Shown here one piece after another: positions 23,161 through 33,550 of a DNA stretch of 59,469 nucleotides; position 1 is the stretch's first letter, and the number at the start of each line of letters is the position of its first letter. The DNA lies in NCBI RefSeq assembly GCF_001897285.1, contig NZ_MKSM01000126.1, positions 1 to 59,469 on the forward strand. The letters run 5' to 3'. Under the pieces are notes generated by a model that was not told the DNA's origin, made no database searches, and saw only the letters and a list, made by a program, of their open reading frames with translations. The DNA comes from Nitrobacter sp. 62-23. Its GTDB lineage: Bacteria > Pseudomonadota > Alphaproteobacteria > Rhizobiales > Xanthobacteraceae. The position numbers and the translations under genes were made by a program.

Positions 23161-23868
23161 ATGCTCACGCGCAAACAGTACGAACTCCTGCGATTCATCA
23201 ACGAACGGCTGAAGGAATCCGGCGTTCCGCCCTCGTTCGATGAAATGAAGGATGCACTCGATCTGCGCTCCAAGTCGGGCATCCATCGCCTGATTACGGC
23301 GCTGGAGGAGCGCGGCTTCATCCGCCGTCTGCCCAATCGTGCGCGCGCCATCGAGGTCATCAAGCTGCCGGAGCTTGCCGGCAGCGGCGGCGGCCGGCGC
23401 GGTTTTACGCCGAGCGTCATTGAAGGTAATCTCGGCAAGGTCCGGCGGCCCAGCGGCGGTAGCAGCGTCGATGATGCCGCAGAGCGCCCGGTCGCCATTC
23501 CGGTGATGGGACGCATCGCGGCCGGCACGCCGATCGAGGCGTTGCAGACCTGCAGCCATACCGTCAGCGTTCCGCCGGACATGCTCGGCAACGGCGAGCA
23601 CTATGCGCTTGAGGTACGCGGCGACTCGATGGTCGAGGCCGGAATCCTCGACGGCGACCTGGCTCTGATCCGGCGCAACGAGACGGCGGAAACCGGTGAC
23701 ATCGTCGTTGCGCTGATCGACGAAGAGGAAGCGACGCTGAAGCGCTTCCGCCGCCGCGGGGCCTCGATCGCGCTTGAGCCCGCGAACACGGCTTACGAGG
23801 TCCGTATCCTTCCGCCGAACCGCGTGCAGATCCAGGGCAAGCTGATCGGCATCTACCGCAAGTACTGA
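23161..23868 (+). CDS. lexA: LexA repressor
   Basis: SOS repressor and self-cleaving serine protease, 235 aa. The N-terminal winged helix-turn-helix (residues 1-65) includes [21 protein letters not shown] Gly/Arg-rich linker (about 72-105) precedes the peptidase S24 domain. The cleavage bond is Ala121-Gly122 in [11 protein letters not shown]. The catalytic pair is Ser156 (GDSM) and Lys194 (ATLKRF). The long linker is common in this order. The operator cluster about 100 bp upstream supports autoregulation. It is convergent with comEC, with 11 bp between the stops. Confidence 0.97.
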   Translation: MLTRKQYELLRFINERLKESGVPPSFDEMKDALDLRSKSGIHRLITALEERGFIRRLPNRARAIEVIKLPELAGSGGGRRGFTPSVIEGNLGKVRRPSGGSSVDDAAERPVAIPVMGRIAAGTPIEALQTCSHTVSVPPDMLGNGEHYALEVRGDSMVEAGILDGDLALIRRNETAETGDIVVALIDEEEATLKRFRRRGASIALEPANTAYEVRILPPNRVQIQGKLIGIYRKY

Positions 23869-23879
23869 TCGCATCCTGA

Positions 23880-24308
23880 TCAATCGTCCGGCTGGAGATC
23901 GTCGGCAGCGGGCGTGGCATCGATCGGACGCGCGGGCTCCGGTCGATCGCCGATCGACGTTGGCTTTTCATCGGCGGGGGCTGGCGACCATGGCCGGTCG
24001 ACACGCTCGGGCCTGACCGCATCGACGACAAAGTGTTTTGTGCTGCCCGGGGCACGCCGCAGCGCCAAGGCACCTTCCCGGCGCAGCCGCTCCTGATCGA
24101 CGACCTGCGCAAGACAACCCTCCGGAGCCTGCCATGCCGTCACCATCATTTCAGCCCGCCGGCAGTCGTCCTCCATCGCATCCGGCCGCCGCGCCAGCGC
24201 GACAATTCCGCCGTCGCTCGCCTTGACCACGCAGCCTGCCTCGTCGCAGGAAACACCCTCCGCGAGCGAAGGATCGGCGGGTCCGCGCTTGTCGGCCGTC
24301 CCCGCCCC
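23880..24308 (-). pseudogene. Displaced 3' portion of comEC in the shifted frame
   Basis: Downstream of about 24308 the family-like comEC tail continues in the +1 frame: DPSLAEGVSCDEAGCVV, GGIVALARRPDAMEDDC, AQVVDQERLRREGALALRR and DRPWSPAPADE. By memory, the acidic/Cys-containing tail after DPSLAEG belongs to the C-terminus of ComEC proteins in this family. The distance from the comEC start (26097) to this stop (23880) is 2218 nt, not a multiple of three. A single-base change in the C-rich plus-strand runs at 24300-24308 would rejoin the frames. Confidence 0.6.
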
Positions 24309-26097
24309 GAACGGCGACATTGCGACCGTCGGCAGAGACCAGGATATCCGGCTGTGCCACGGCAAGCGACCATGCGGTCGCCAGTCCGATAATGGCCGCG
24401 CCGCTCCAGCGCAGCGGCGTCCTGAGCAGCCCGAGCAGAATGATGCCCGCGGTCGCCGCGATCAGCGGGCCCGTGCCGAACGCCGCCATGCGGCCGATGG
24501 CGCCGGGAAGCGCCGCGACCCATTGAGCCACGGCGATCATCCATTCGATGCCGAAATCCATCAACCGCCAGAACACGCCGTCAAAACCAAACGGCATGGC
24601 CGCAAGGCCGAGAAGCCCCGCCGGCATCACCAGCGCCGAGACCACGGGCATCGCGAGCAGGTTCGCGACCACGCCATAAGGCGTCACGCGATGAAAATGA
24701 AACGCGGCATACGGCGTGGTCGCAAGTCCGGCGACGAACGAGGCCAGCGCCAGCGTGACGATTTCCCGGCCGCCCCATAGCGCGGCCCGCGCGGTCGGCG
24801 AGTGATCGGGCGTCGCGAACAGTTTCGGCATCCCGACCTGGACCAGCGCCACCAGCCCGAGCGTTGCCGCGAACGACATCTGAAAGCTCGGATGCACCAG
24901 CGCCTGCGGCGCAATCGCAAGCACGATCATCGCCGCGACCGCCAGCGTGCGAAACGTGATGGCGCGCCGATCGACCATGACTGCGATCAGCACCACGGCC
25001 GTCATAAAGAACGAGCGCTGGGTCGCGACCTCGGCGCCCGACAGCAGCAGATAAAACGCCGCCGCCGCGAGCGCCGCGGCGGCCGACCATTTCTTGATCG
25101 GGAAGGTCGCCGTCAGCGCCGGGACCAACGCCAGCAGCGCGCGCACCGCGAAAAACACGACGCCGGCGACCACGGCCATGTGATAGCCGGAAATCGAGAG
25201 CACATGGCCGAGCCCCGAAATGAACATCGCATCGTTGACCGGCGTCGTGATGGCGTCGCGCCGCCCGGTCAGAAGCGCGGTGGCGATCGCCCGTGAATCG
25301 CCGTCGAGGACAAGGCGGATGCGGGCGTCGATGGCGTCGCGAAGCTCCTGCATCAGCGCGGCGTAACGCAAGGCAATCCCGCCGCCGTCCGGAGGATCCA
25401 CGATCTTGATCGCACCCATGACGAAACCGGAGGCGCCGATGCCCTGGAAATACATGTCGCGCGCGAAATCGTAGCTCCCGGGCCGCACAGGCGTGAGCGG
25501 CGGCTGCAGCCGCGCTTTCAATTCCACGAAGCTGCCGACGGCCGGCGCGGTGCCCTTCCTGACCGACAGCCGCACGCGATCCAGTTTGACGTGCCGCCGG
25601 TAATCGTCCATCCGCACGACACGCAAAACAAATCTGTCGGTGCGCTCGCGCACCTCGCGGGTTTCGACGAAACCCTTGAGCATCGGCGAATATATCGACC
25701 GCTTCAGGACGACGTGCGCCATCCGCGCCGTATTCATCGTGGCGACGGCAAAACCCGCAGCCATTGCCGCGATCATGACGGCCACAGGAAACAGCCGATG
25801 CCGACGCAGCAACAGCGCGGCCAGACAGAGGAAGCCGGCAGTCGGGACGACGATCCAGGCTATCGGCTCATGATCGGCTGCAAAATAGATCGCGATGCCG
25901 GCGCCGAACGCCACCGGCACCCAGGGCAACAGCCGCCCCGGTCCGGCTTCGGCGCGCACCCAGTCTCGCAGCCGGGCCGCAAGCGCCGGCAAGGTGCCCG
26001 AAGAGACCTGCGAAGGACTGGCGGCGACAGCCTTCCGCGGCGGCCACGTTCCCGCGTACCCGCCTGTCCGATCCCGAGCCCTGCCCCGCTCCGGCAT
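24151..26097 (-). CDS. comEC: ComEC/Rec2-type DNA uptake channel, frameshifted near the 3' end
   Basis: Polytopic membrane protein of the ComEC/Rec2 competence family, 648 aa as read. It has an N-terminal DUF4131-type region and then the Competence domain (GLGHVLSISGYHMAVVAGVVFF, about residue 285; PSFQMSFAATLGLVALVQVG). Roughly ten helices are present. The family moves single-stranded DNA across the inner membrane. The start MPERGRARDRTGGYAG at 26097 is preferred to 26130. After DILVSADGRNVAVRGGDGR the frame turns into Arg-rich nonsense for about 60 residues, while the family-like tail continues in another frame. So it is a frameshift mutant, a sequencing error, or a truncated functional protein. 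Confidence 0.85.
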   Translation of the reverse strand: MPERGRARDRTGGYAGTWPPRKAVAASPSQVSSGTLPALAARLRDWVRAEAGPGRLLPWVPVAFGAGIAIYFAADHEPIAWIVVPTAGFLCLAALLLRRHRLFPVAVMIAAMAAGFAVATMNTARMAHVVLKRSIYSPMLKGFVETREVRERTDRFVLRVVRMDDYRRHVKLDRVRLSVRKGTAPAVGSFVELKARLQPPLTPVRPGSYDFARDMYFQGIGASGFVMGAIKIVDPPDGGGIALRYAALMQELRDAIDARIRLVLDGDSRAIATALLTGRRDAITTPVNDAMFISGLGHVLSISGYHMAVVAGVVFFAVRALLALVPALTATFPIKKWSAAAALAAAAFYLLLSGAEVATQRSFFMTAVVLIAVMVDRRAITFRTLAVAAMIVLAIAPQALVHPSFQMSFAATLGLVALVQVGMPKLFATPDHSPTARAALWGGREIVTLALASFVAGLATTPYAAFHFHRVTPYGVVANLLAMPVVSALVMPAGLLGLAAMPFGFDGVFWRLMDFGIEWMIAVAQWVAALPGAIGRMAAFGTGPLIAATAGIILLGLLRTPLRWSGAAIIGLATAWSLAVAQPDILVSADGRNVAVRGGDGRQARTRRSFARGGCFLRRGRLRGQGERRRNCRAGAAAGCDGGRLPAG

Positions 26098-26170
26098 CCG
26101 GCCACCACCCTCCTCGCGCCCTCGCCGCAATGCTAGAATAGGATGAGTTGACGATGAAGTGTTTCAATGC

Positions 26171-26258
26171 GTCATGGCCGGGCTTGTCCCGGCCATCCAC
26201 GTCTTTGAAACGGTTCACACTTCGAGACGTGGATGCCCGGCATAAAGCCAGTCATGAC
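26171..26258. repeat. 88-bp imperfect palindromic dispersed repeat
   Basis: The left arm (26171-26204, starting GTCATGGCCGGGC and ending CCACGTCT) is matched by a right arm (26225-26258, starting AGACGTGG and ending AGTCATGAC) with few mismatches. The left arm itself contains CCGGG-CTTGT-CCCGG. Sequences with GGCCGGGCTTGTCCCGGCC are, by memory, dispersed widely in Bradyrhizobium-group chromosomes. It sits between the starts/ends of comEC and glnS, both on the minus strand, and could fold in the transcript. Confidence 0.7.
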
Positions 26259-26337
26259 AACTCAATCAAACCTGATCACGATCTAGCGGAAGAGAGCACG
26301 CAAGGACCAGTGGAACGTATACGGAATACCGGCGAAT

Positions 26338-28017
26338 TCACGATCCTGCGGCGGCGACCTTTGCCCAGGTGTCGCGCAGGCCGACCGCCCGGTTGAACAC
26401 GAGACGGCCGGGCGATGAGTCCCGGTCGCGACAGAAATAGCCCTGCCGCTCGAACTGCACCGCGCCCTCCGCATTGTCACCGGCCAATGCCGGCTCGACC
26501 ATGCAGCCGGAAAGAGTCTCCAGCGATTGCGGATTGAGTTCGGAGGCGAAGTTCGCGGCGTCAGGCTGTGCAGCCGCAAACAGATGACCGTAGAGCCTGA
26601 TCTCGGCCGGCACCGCATCGGCCGCGCTTACCCAATGCATGGTGGCCTTCACCTTGCGGCCGTCGGGCGCGTTGCCACCCTTGGTCGCGGGATCGTAGGT
26701 GCAGCGGAGTTCGGCGACTTCGCCCGCCGCGTTCTTGATCACCTCGCGGCAGGTGATGAAATAAGCATAGCGCAGCCGCACTTCGCTGCCCGGCGACAGG
26801 CGGAAGAACTTCTTCGGCGGATTTTCCATGAAATCATCCCGCTCGATATAAAGCTCGCGCCCGAACTTGATCCGCCGTGTTCCCTGCGATGGATCGTCGG
26901 GATGATTGACCGCCTCGAGCTCCTCGCTGTCGCCTTCCGGATAATTCTCGATCACCACCTTGAGGGGACGCAAGACCGCCATGCGGCGCGGCGCGCTCCT
27001 GTTCAGCGTCTCGCGGACCGCGAACTCGAACATCCCGATGTCGACGGTGCTGTTGGCCTTGGCGACGCCGATCCGCTTGATGAACTCGCGCAGCGCCTCG
27101 GCCGGCACGCCGCGCCGTTGCAGGCCCGCAAGCGTCGGCATGCGCGGATCATCCCAGCCGGAGACGTGACCGCCGCGAACAAGTTCCGTCAGTACGCGCT
27201 TGGACAAAAGCGTATGCGTGACGTTGAGGCGGGCGAATTCGTACTGATGCGGCCGCGAGGGCACCGGAAGGTTGTCGAGGAACCAGTCATAGAGCGGACG
27301 GTGATCCTCGAACTCAAGCGTACAGATCGAATGCGTGATGTGCTCGATCGAGTCCGATTGCCCGTGCGCGAAATCGTAGCTCGGATAGATATTCCACGCC
27401 GTTCCCGTGCGCGGATGGGAGGCGTGCAGGATACGATAGAGCACCGGATCGCGCAGGTTGATGTTACCGGCTGCCATGTCGATCCTGGCGCGCAGAACCC
27501 GCGTGCCGTTGGGGAACTCTCCCGCCCGCATCCGCGCGAACAGATCGAGATTTTCATCAACCGGCCTGTCGCGGAACGGACTGTTCTTGCCCGGCTCGGT
27601 CAGCGTGCCGCGCGCCAGGCGAATTTCCTCCTGCGACTGGTCGTCGACATAGGCCTTGCCCGCGCGAATGAGGTGCTGCGCCCAGGCGTAGAGCTGCTCG
27701 AAATAGTCCGAGGCGTAATGCAAGCCATCGTCCCAGTCGAAGCCCAGCCAGCGCACATCACGCTGGATCGCGTCGATGTATTCCTGTTCTTCCCGGGTCG
27801 GATTGGTGTCGTCAAAGCGAAGGTTGCAGCGACCGCCGAACTCCTCGGCAATGCCGAAATTCAGGCAGATCGATTTGGCGTGCCCCAGATGCAGGTAGCC
27901 GTTCGGCTCCGGCGGAAACCGGGTGACGATGCTCTTGTGCTTTCCGGACGCGAGGTCGGCCGCCACGATATCACGTATGAAATCCCGGCCCGCGTCCACG
28001 GTCGATTCGTCGGTCAT
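26338..28017 (-). CDS. glnS: Glutaminyl-tRNA synthetase
   Basis: Class I aminoacyl-tRNA synthetase charging tRNA-Gln, 559 aa, the usual length. The HIGH-type motif is YLHLGHAKS (residues 41-49), with FPPEPNG just before it. The KMSKS-type motif is LLSKR (about 268-272). WGDPRMPT-like [17 protein letters not shown] and the C-terminal beta-barrel anticodon domain ([18 protein letters not shown]) are intact. Many alphaproteobacteria lack GlnS and use GatCAB transamidation; this family has acquired GlnS. It is divergent from gltX, with 161 bp shared upstream DNA. Confidence 0.97.
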   Translation of the reverse strand: MTDESTVDAGRDFIRDIVAADLASGKHKSIVTRFPPEPNGYLHLGHAKSICLNFGIAEEFGGRCNLRFDDTNPTREEQEYIDAIQRDVRWLGFDWDDGLHYASDYFEQLYAWAQHLIRAGKAYVDDQSQEEIRLARGTLTEPGKNSPFRDRPVDENLDLFARMRAGEFPNGTRVLRARIDMAAGNINLRDPVLYRILHASHPRTGTAWNIYPSYDFAHGQSDSIEHITHSICTLEFEDHRPLYDWFLDNLPVPSRPHQYEFARLNVTHTLLSKRVLTELVRGGHVSGWDDPRMPTLAGLQRRGVPAEALREFIKRIGVAKANSTVDIGMFEFAVRETLNRSAPRRMAVLRPLKVVIENYPEGDSEELEAVNHPDDPSQGTRRIKFGRELYIERDDFMENPPKKFFRLSPGSEVRLRYAYFITCREVIKNAAGEVAELRCTYDPATKGGNAPDGRKVKATMHWVSAADAVPAEIRLYGHLFAAAQPDAANFASELNPQSLETLSGCMVEPALAGDNAEGAVQFERQGYFCRDRDSSPGRLVFNRAVGLRDTWAKVAAAGS

Positions 28018-28178
28018 TGTGTGCCTTTCAAGCTGCGCTTATGTGCCAAATCCACGAACCGCCGCCAAGGGCCGAATGCCGCAGTTTGCAGGAACGGCGC
28101 GGCTCGCAGCCTTTCATGCGATTCCCGGGTGTGATAAAGGCCCGCCGATACTGTCTCCAACACGTCAGATCCGTGAAA

Positions 28179-29603
28179 ATGACCGCACCCGTCGTCACCC
28201 GCTTCGCGCCATCGCCGACCGGCTTTCTGCACATCGGAGGCGCGCGGACCGCGCTGTTCAATTGGCTCTACGCGCGCAAGCATGGCGGCAAGATGCTGCT
28301 GCGGATCGAAGACACCGATCGCGCGCGCTCCACCACGGCTGCGATCGAAGCGATCCTCGATGGGCTCAAATGGCTGGGAATCACGTGGGACGACGATGTC
28401 GTGTACCAGTTTTCCCGCGCCGCGCGGCATCGCGCCATCGCCGAGCAACTGCTTGCCGAAGGCAAGGCCTACCGATGCTACGCAACGGCGGAGGAATTGG
28501 CCGGGATGCGGGAGAAGGCGCGCGCCGAGGGTCGCGCCAGGCTTTACGACGGCCGCTGGCGTGACCGCGATCCGTCGGAGGCTCCGCCGGACGTCAAGCC
28601 GACCATCCGCCTCAAGGCGCCCCTGACCGGCGAAACCGTGATCGAGGACCAGGTGCAGGGGCGTATCGTCTGGCAGAACGAGAACCTCGACGACCTCGTG
28701 CTGCTGCGGGGGGACAGCACTCCGACCTACATGCTCGCGGTCGTGGTCGACGATCACGACATGGGCGTGACGCACATCATCCGCGGCGACGATCACCTCA
28801 TCAACGCCGCCCGCCAGAAGCAGATCTACGATACGCTCGGATGGGCTCTCCCGACGATGGCCCACATTCCCCTCATCCACGGCCCCGACGGATCGAAGCT
28901 CTCAAAGCGCCACGGCGCGCTGGGGGTAGATGCCTACCGCGCCATGGGCTACCTGCCGTCGGCGCTGCGCAACTATCTGGTGCGACTCGGCTGGAGCCAT
29001 GGCGATCAGGAGATTTTCTCCACGCAGGAGATGATCGATGCATTCGACCTCTCCGCGATCGGGCGATCCGCGGCGCGCTTCGATTTTGTCAAACTCGAAA
29101 ATCTCAACGGTCATTATATCCGCAATTGCGACGACCGCGTTCTCGTATCCCTGTTCGAGGACGCGCTCGATTACGCTCCCCACGGATCGGACATCAAATC
29201 AAAACTCAACGACATCACGCGCGACCAACTGCTGCGCGCGATGCCCGGACTCAAGGAACGCGCCAAAACCCTGATCGAACTGATCAACAGCGCCGGATTT
29301 ATCTTCGCCGATCAGCCGCTGACTCTCGACGCCAAGGCCGCCGCATTGCTGACACCGGAGACGCGCGCGCTGATCGGCAGGATTCGCACCGCACTTGAAT
29401 CGGTCGGCTCGTGGAGCGCGCAGACCACGGAAGCCGCGATGCGGGCCTTTGCGGAACAAAACAATCTGAAGCTCGGCGCCATTGCGCAACCGCTGCGCAT
29501 CGCCCTGACGGGGCGAACGACATCGCCCGGCATATTCGACGTTCTGGCCGTGCTTGGAAAAGAGACGTGTCTGGCCCGGCTTGGTGATCAAAGCTCGCCG
29601 TAG
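28179..29603 (+). CDS. gltX: Glutamyl-tRNA synthetase
   Basis: Class I synthetase charging tRNA-Glu, 474 aa. The ATP motif is [19 protein letters not shown] (HIGG at 18-21). The KMSKS-type motif is GSKLSKRHG (about 237-245). The C-terminal anticodon-binding cage domain is helical and typical. I chose the ATG at 28179 (MTAPVVTRF); the frame is open upstream to 28017 but that stretch overlaps the divergent glnS promoter region and lacks family features. gltA follows 146 bp downstream, an order conserved in alphaproteobacteria. Confidence 0.97.
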   Translation: MTAPVVTRFAPSPTGFLHIGGARTALFNWLYARKHGGKMLLRIEDTDRARSTTAAIEAILDGLKWLGITWDDDVVYQFSRAARHRAIAEQLLAEGKAYRCYATAEELAGMREKARAEGRARLYDGRWRDRDPSEAPPDVKPTIRLKAPLTGETVIEDQVQGRIVWQNENLDDLVLLRGDSTPTYMLAVVVDDHDMGVTHIIRGDDHLINAARQKQIYDTLGWALPTMAHIPLIHGPDGSKLSKRHGALGVDAYRAMGYLPSALRNYLVRLGWSHGDQEIFSTQEMIDAFDLSAIGRSAARFDFVKLENLNGHYIRNCDDRVLVSLFEDALDYAPHGSDIKSKLNDITRDQLLRAMPGLKERAKTLIELINSAGFIFADQPLTLDAKAAALLTPETRALIGRIRTALESVGSWSAQTTEAAMRAFAEQNNLKLGAIAQPLRIALTGRTTSPGIFDVLAVLGKETCLARLGDQSSP

Positions 29604-29749
29604 CGCTGGTCGTCGGCTTTTTTCGCGATCTTGCGATGCACACTGCAATACGATACCCCTTTCGCGGCGCTTCTGGAATGGCCGACTAGTCCTTCTGTCT
29701 CATCGAGAGAACTGGGCGGCCCGCAACGATCTCATCGGGGGGCTTCGCG

Positions 29750-31051
29750 ATGAACGCAACAAGCACAAAAAACGCAACGCTGACGGTCGACGACAAGACC
29801 TACGAGTTTCCCGTTTTGAGCGGCACGGTTGGACCTGATGTCGTCGATATCGGCAAACTCTACGCTCAGGCCGGCCTGTTCACTTATGATCCCGCCTTCA
29901 CGTCCACTGCCAGTTGCCAGTCCAGGATCACCTATATCGACGGCGACGCGGGCATTCTCGAATATCGCGGTTATCCGATCGAGCAACTCGCAGAGAAGGG
30001 CGATTTCCTCGAGACCTGCTATCTGCTGCTCTACGGCGAACTGCCTACCCTCTCGCAGAAGCGCGACTTCGACCAGCGTGTCATTCACCACACGATGGTC
30101 CACGAGCAAATGACGCGATTTTTCCAGAGCTTTCGCCGCGACGCTCACCCCATGGCGGTCATGGTCGCAGCGGTCGGCGCGCTCGCCGCTTTCTATCACG
30201 ACTCCACGGACATCAACGATCCCCAGCAGCGCGTGGTCGCATCGATGCGCATGATCGCGAAGATCCCGACGCTGGCTGCGATGGCCTACAAATACAACAT
30301 CGGCCAGCCGTTCATGTATCCGAAGAATTCGCTGAGCTTCGCCGAGAATTTCCTCTACATGTGCTTCGCGGTGCCTTGCGAGGACTACAAAATCAATCCC
30401 GTTCTGGCGGGCGCGCTCGACAAGATTTTCATTCTGCACGCCGACCACGAACAGAATGCTTCGACATCGACGGTGCGAATCGCCGGTTCGTCGGGCGCGA
30501 ACCCGTTCGCGTGCATCGCCGCCGGCATCGCCTGCCTGTGGGGACCGGCGCACGGAGGCGCCAACGAGGCGGCACTGGCGATGCTTTCCGAGATCGGGAC
30601 GGTGGACAAGATTCCGGACTTCATCAACAGGGTGAAGGACAAGAACAGCGACGTCCGCCTGATGGGCTTCGGCCATCGCGTCTACAAGAATTATGATCCG
30701 CGCGCAAAGATCATGCAGAAGATGTGTCACGCGGTGCTCAACGAGACCGGCCACGGCGATGATCCGATGCTCAAGGTCGCCATCGAGCTTGAGAAGATCG
30801 CCCTGAACGATCAGTATTTCATCGATCGCAAGCTCTATCCGAACGTCGACTTTTATTCAGGCATAACGCTGAAAGCGATGGGCTTCCCGACCTCGATGTT
30901 TACCGTGCTGTTCGCCGTTGCGCGAACCGTCGGATGGATCAGTCAGTGGAGCGAGATGATCGAGGATCCGCAGCAGAAAATCGGCCGTCCGCGGCAGCTT
31001 TATACCGGCGCCACGCGTCGCGATTACGTCGACATCGGCGATCGTAAGTAG
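29750..31051 (+). CDS. gltA: Citrate synthase (type II)
   Basis: Condenses oxaloacetate and acetyl-CoA at the entry of the TCA cycle; 433 aa, the hexameric NADH-sensitive type II length. The family signature is [17 protein letters not shown] (about residue 304), with its catalytic His. [15 protein letters not shown] (about 265-279) holds another catalytic His, and [14 protein letters not shown] the third region. The N-terminal beta region [17 protein letters not shown] is typical of type II. The ATG at 29750 is preceded by a GGGGGG run that may serve as ribosome-binding site. Confidence 0.97.
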   Translation: MNATSTKNATLTVDDKTYEFPVLSGTVGPDVVDIGKLYAQAGLFTYDPAFTSTASCQSRITYIDGDAGILEYRGYPIEQLAEKGDFLETCYLLLYGELPTLSQKRDFDQRVIHHTMVHEQMTRFFQSFRRDAHPMAVMVAAVGALAAFYHDSTDINDPQQRVVASMRMIAKIPTLAAMAYKYNIGQPFMYPKNSLSFAENFLYMCFAVPCEDYKINPVLAGALDKIFILHADHEQNASTSTVRIAGSSGANPFACIAAGIACLWGPAHGGANEAALAMLSEIGTVDKIPDFINRVKDKNSDVRLMGFGHRVYKNYDPRAKIMQKMCHAVLNETGHGDDPMLKVAIELEKIALNDQYFIDRKLYPNVDFYSGITLKAMGFPTSMFTVLFAVARTVGWISQWSEMIEDPQQKIGRPRQLYTGATRRDYVDIGDRK

Positions 31052-31157
31052 CGGGCGACGAACGAGATAAGCGAAACAGGGCGGAGCCTGATCCATTGCC
31101 GAATCCGACCCTGCGCTGGTGGGGCATAAGGCTATTGCACGACTAAAGGAGCCAGTG

Positions 31158-32366
31158 ATGTCCCGGGAACCAACGCCAGACATCCTGTTTCGTAACCTCC
31201 GGCTGGGCGACGGCACCCCGTCCGCAATCGCCGTTTTCAATGGCCGCATCACGGCAATCGGAGCTGGCGCGGAGGCCACGCCGGCAACGCACGTGATTGA
31301 TCTCGAAAACGCGCTGGTGCTGCCCGGTTTCGTGGAAGGTCACATTCATCTCGATACCAGTTTTTACGGCGATGTCTGGCAGCCGCATGTGCCCTGCACT
31401 GCCGGTTTCGACGTGCGCGAGCGCGTGGCAATTCAACACCGCAACATGGCCGTCGCTGCGCCGATGGACCAGCGAGCACGGAACCAGCTCGAATTGTGCA
31501 TTACAAATGGCTCCACTGAGATGCGCAGCCATGTCATGGTCGATGCCAGCGTCGGCCTGAAATCGCTGGATACGATCGCCGCCGTGCGCGAGCAATATCG
31601 CGATCTCATCAATATTCAGCTCGTCGCCTTCCCGCAGAGCGGGATCCTGACCTGTCCGGGAACGATGGAGCTGCTCGACGCGGCGTTCGATCACGGCGCG
31701 GACGTGATCGGCGGCCTCGATCCGGCGGCGTTCGATCGCGATGTGAAGGGGCATCTCGACGTCGTTTTCAGGATTGCCGAAAAGCGCGGCGTACCCGTCG
31801 ATTTTCATCTTCATGAACCCGACGTGATGGGTGTTTTCTCGATCGAGGAGATCGCTGCACGCACCCGCGCGCTCGGCATGCAGGGCAAGGTTGCGATCAG
31901 CCATGCCTACGGTCTCGGCGATGTCCCCACCGACACGGTCCGGCGCGTCGCCGACATTCTCGCCGGAGCGGGCGTCGCGATCATGACCAACGCACCCGGC
32001 GCCCGCGCCTTCCCGCCGGTTTTGGTGCTGCGCGAGGCTGGCGTTACGGTATTCTCCGGCAGCGACAACATCCGGGATAGCTGGTGGCCCTACGGCGACG
32101 GCGACATGCTCGGGCGCGCCATGATGATCGGGTACCGTTCCGGGTTTTTCACTGACGACGAGTTGGAAGCAGCGTTCGATATCGTGACAGCCAACGGCGC
32201 CGGAGCGCTTGGCATTACAGATTACGGCATTGAAATCGGCGCTCCCGCCAATTTCGTGGTGGTGAAGGCCGCACACATTCCCGAAGCGGTGGTCGCGGTG
32301 CCAAAACCACGCACAGTCTACCGCCACGGCAAGTGCATCGTGCGTGACGGCGTGTTGCAAAGGTAA
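31158..32366 (+). CDS. Amidohydrolase, cytosine deaminase-like
   Basis: Metal-dependent hydrolase of the amidohydrolase superfamily, 402 aa, closest in feel to CodA-type cytosine deaminases and N-isopropylammelide hydrolases. Metal ligands are HIHLD (His62, His64), the His of DFHLHEPDVM (about 216-218), the His of KVAISHAYGLGD (about 250) and the Asp of FSGSDNIRDSWWPYG (about 305). The substrate is not assured. The ATG at 31158 has a near-perfect AAAGGAG five bases upstream, so the longer frame is rejected. It is convergent with lpxB (8 bp between stops). Confidence 0.82.
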   Translation: MSREPTPDILFRNLRLGDGTPSAIAVFNGRITAIGAGAEATPATHVIDLENALVLPGFVEGHIHLDTSFYGDVWQPHVPCTAGFDVRERVAIQHRNMAVAAPMDQRARNQLELCITNGSTEMRSHVMVDASVGLKSLDTIAAVREQYRDLINIQLVAFPQSGILTCPGTMELLDAAFDHGADVIGGLDPAAFDRDVKGHLDVVFRIAEKRGVPVDFHLHEPDVMGVFSIEEIAARTRALGMQGKVAISHAYGLGDVPTDTVRRVADILAGAGVAIMTNAPGARAFPPVLVLREAGVTVFSGSDNIRDSWWPYGDGDMLGRAMMIGYRSGFFTDDELEAAFDIVTANGAGALGITDYGIEIGAPANFVVVKAAHIPEAVVAVPKPRTVYRHGKCIVRDGVLQR

Positions 32367-32374
32367 TTACAGCG

Positions 32375-33550
32375 TTACCGCCCTAACACCGCCAGCGCCA
32401 CGTCAGCGGCTCGCGAACTCGGCTGTTGATTATCTGGCGCCATGATTGCGTCGAGCCTGGCAAAAGCCTCGATCTGACGACGCCGTAGCGGTGTGTCATC
32501 CAATACCTCACGCAGCCCCGCGGCAAGCGTAGCCGGCACGCAATCCTTCTGAAGAAACTCGGGGATGACGTTTTCACCGATCACGAGGTTCGCAAGAATG
32601 ACAGAGGAAACGCGGATCACGCGTTGCGCGATCCAGGCCTCGACCGCGCCTGCCCTGTACGCGGCGATCATTGGAACGCCGGCAAGCGCCAGTTCCAGCG
32701 TGACCGTGCCTGATTTGGCGAGTGCGGCGCGAGCAATGCGGAAGGCGGCGCGTTTGTCATCCTCGCCGACCACGATCCGAGGCCGCAGCGACCAGCCCGC
32801 GACAGCCGTTGTTATCTCATCAACGAGGTGCGGCATCGTCGGCAAAATCACATCGATCTCGGGAATGCCCTGCTGCAAAATCCGGAGAGTCTCGCCGAAG
32901 ACGGACATGTGATGGCGGATTTCACTGCGACGGCTTCCGGGCAAGACCAGAAGCGTCGGCGGTGACGCATCGCGCCGCCGGCGTTCCTGTGCGTCCGGCC
33001 GCAGTAGCCCGACCTGCTCGATCAGCGGATGCCCCACATAGGTGCAGGGCGGGCCTCCGAGCCTAAGATATTCGTCCGGCTCGAACGGCAGCAGCGCCAG
33101 CACGTGATCCACATAGCTTCGCATCGCCTTCGCCCGCCCGGGGCGCCAAGCCCACACCGTCGGCGAAACGTAGTCCACGATCGGCAAAGCGGGGTTGCGC
33201 GCGCGCACCCTCCGCGCAACGCGATGGGTGAAGTCCGGACTGTCGATGATGACGAGCATGTCGGGCGTGGCCGCGATCACGGCATCGGCGGTCTCACGAA
33301 TCCGCCGCAGGATCATGGGAAGCTTTTTGACCACTGCGGCGAACCCCATGATCGAGAGTTCTTCAATCGGAAACAGCGACGTCAGGCCCTCGCGCGTCAT
33401 CGTCTGACCGCCGACGCCCTCGAACCGCACGGAGTCGCCGAGCCGCTGCCGCAACGCTTTCATCAGGCTGGAGCCGAGGCGGTCGCCGGACTCCTCCGTC
33501 GCGATAAGGAAGATCTTTGGAGGAACGTTTGCGCCAAGCGGGTCAGGCAT
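32375..33550 (-). CDS. lpxB: Lipid-A-disaccharide synthase
   Basis: GT19 glycosyltransferase that joins UDP-diacylglucosamine and lipid X to the lipid A disaccharide; peripheral at the inner membrane, 391 aa. Signatures are FLIATEESGDRLGSSLMKAL, FTHRVARRVRARNP, IVDYVSPTVWAWRPGRAKAM, YVGHPLIEQV, LLVLPGSRRSEIRHH and KSGTVTLELALAGVPMIAAYR. The start at 33550 (MPDPLGANVPPK) overlaps the lpxI stop by 8 bp. The longer frame to 33655 lies entirely inside lpxI. It is the last gene of the lpx operon. Confidence 0.96.
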   Translation of the reverse strand: MPDPLGANVPPKIFLIATEESGDRLGSSLMKALRQRLGDSVRFEGVGGQTMTREGLTSLFPIEELSIMGFAAVVKKLPMILRRIRETADAVIAATPDMLVIIDSPDFTHRVARRVRARNPALPIVDYVSPTVWAWRPGRAKAMRSYVDHVLALLPFEPDEYLRLGGPPCTYVGHPLIEQVGLLRPDAQERRRRDASPPTLLVLPGSRRSEIRHHMSVFGETLRILQQGIPEIDVILPTMPHLVDEITTAVAGWSLRPRIVVGEDDKRAAFRIARAALAKSGTVTLELALAGVPMIAAYRAGAVEAWIAQRVIRVSSVILANLVIGENVIPEFLQKDCVPATLAAGLREVLDDTPLRRRQIEAFARLDAIMAPDNQQPSSRAADVALAVLGR

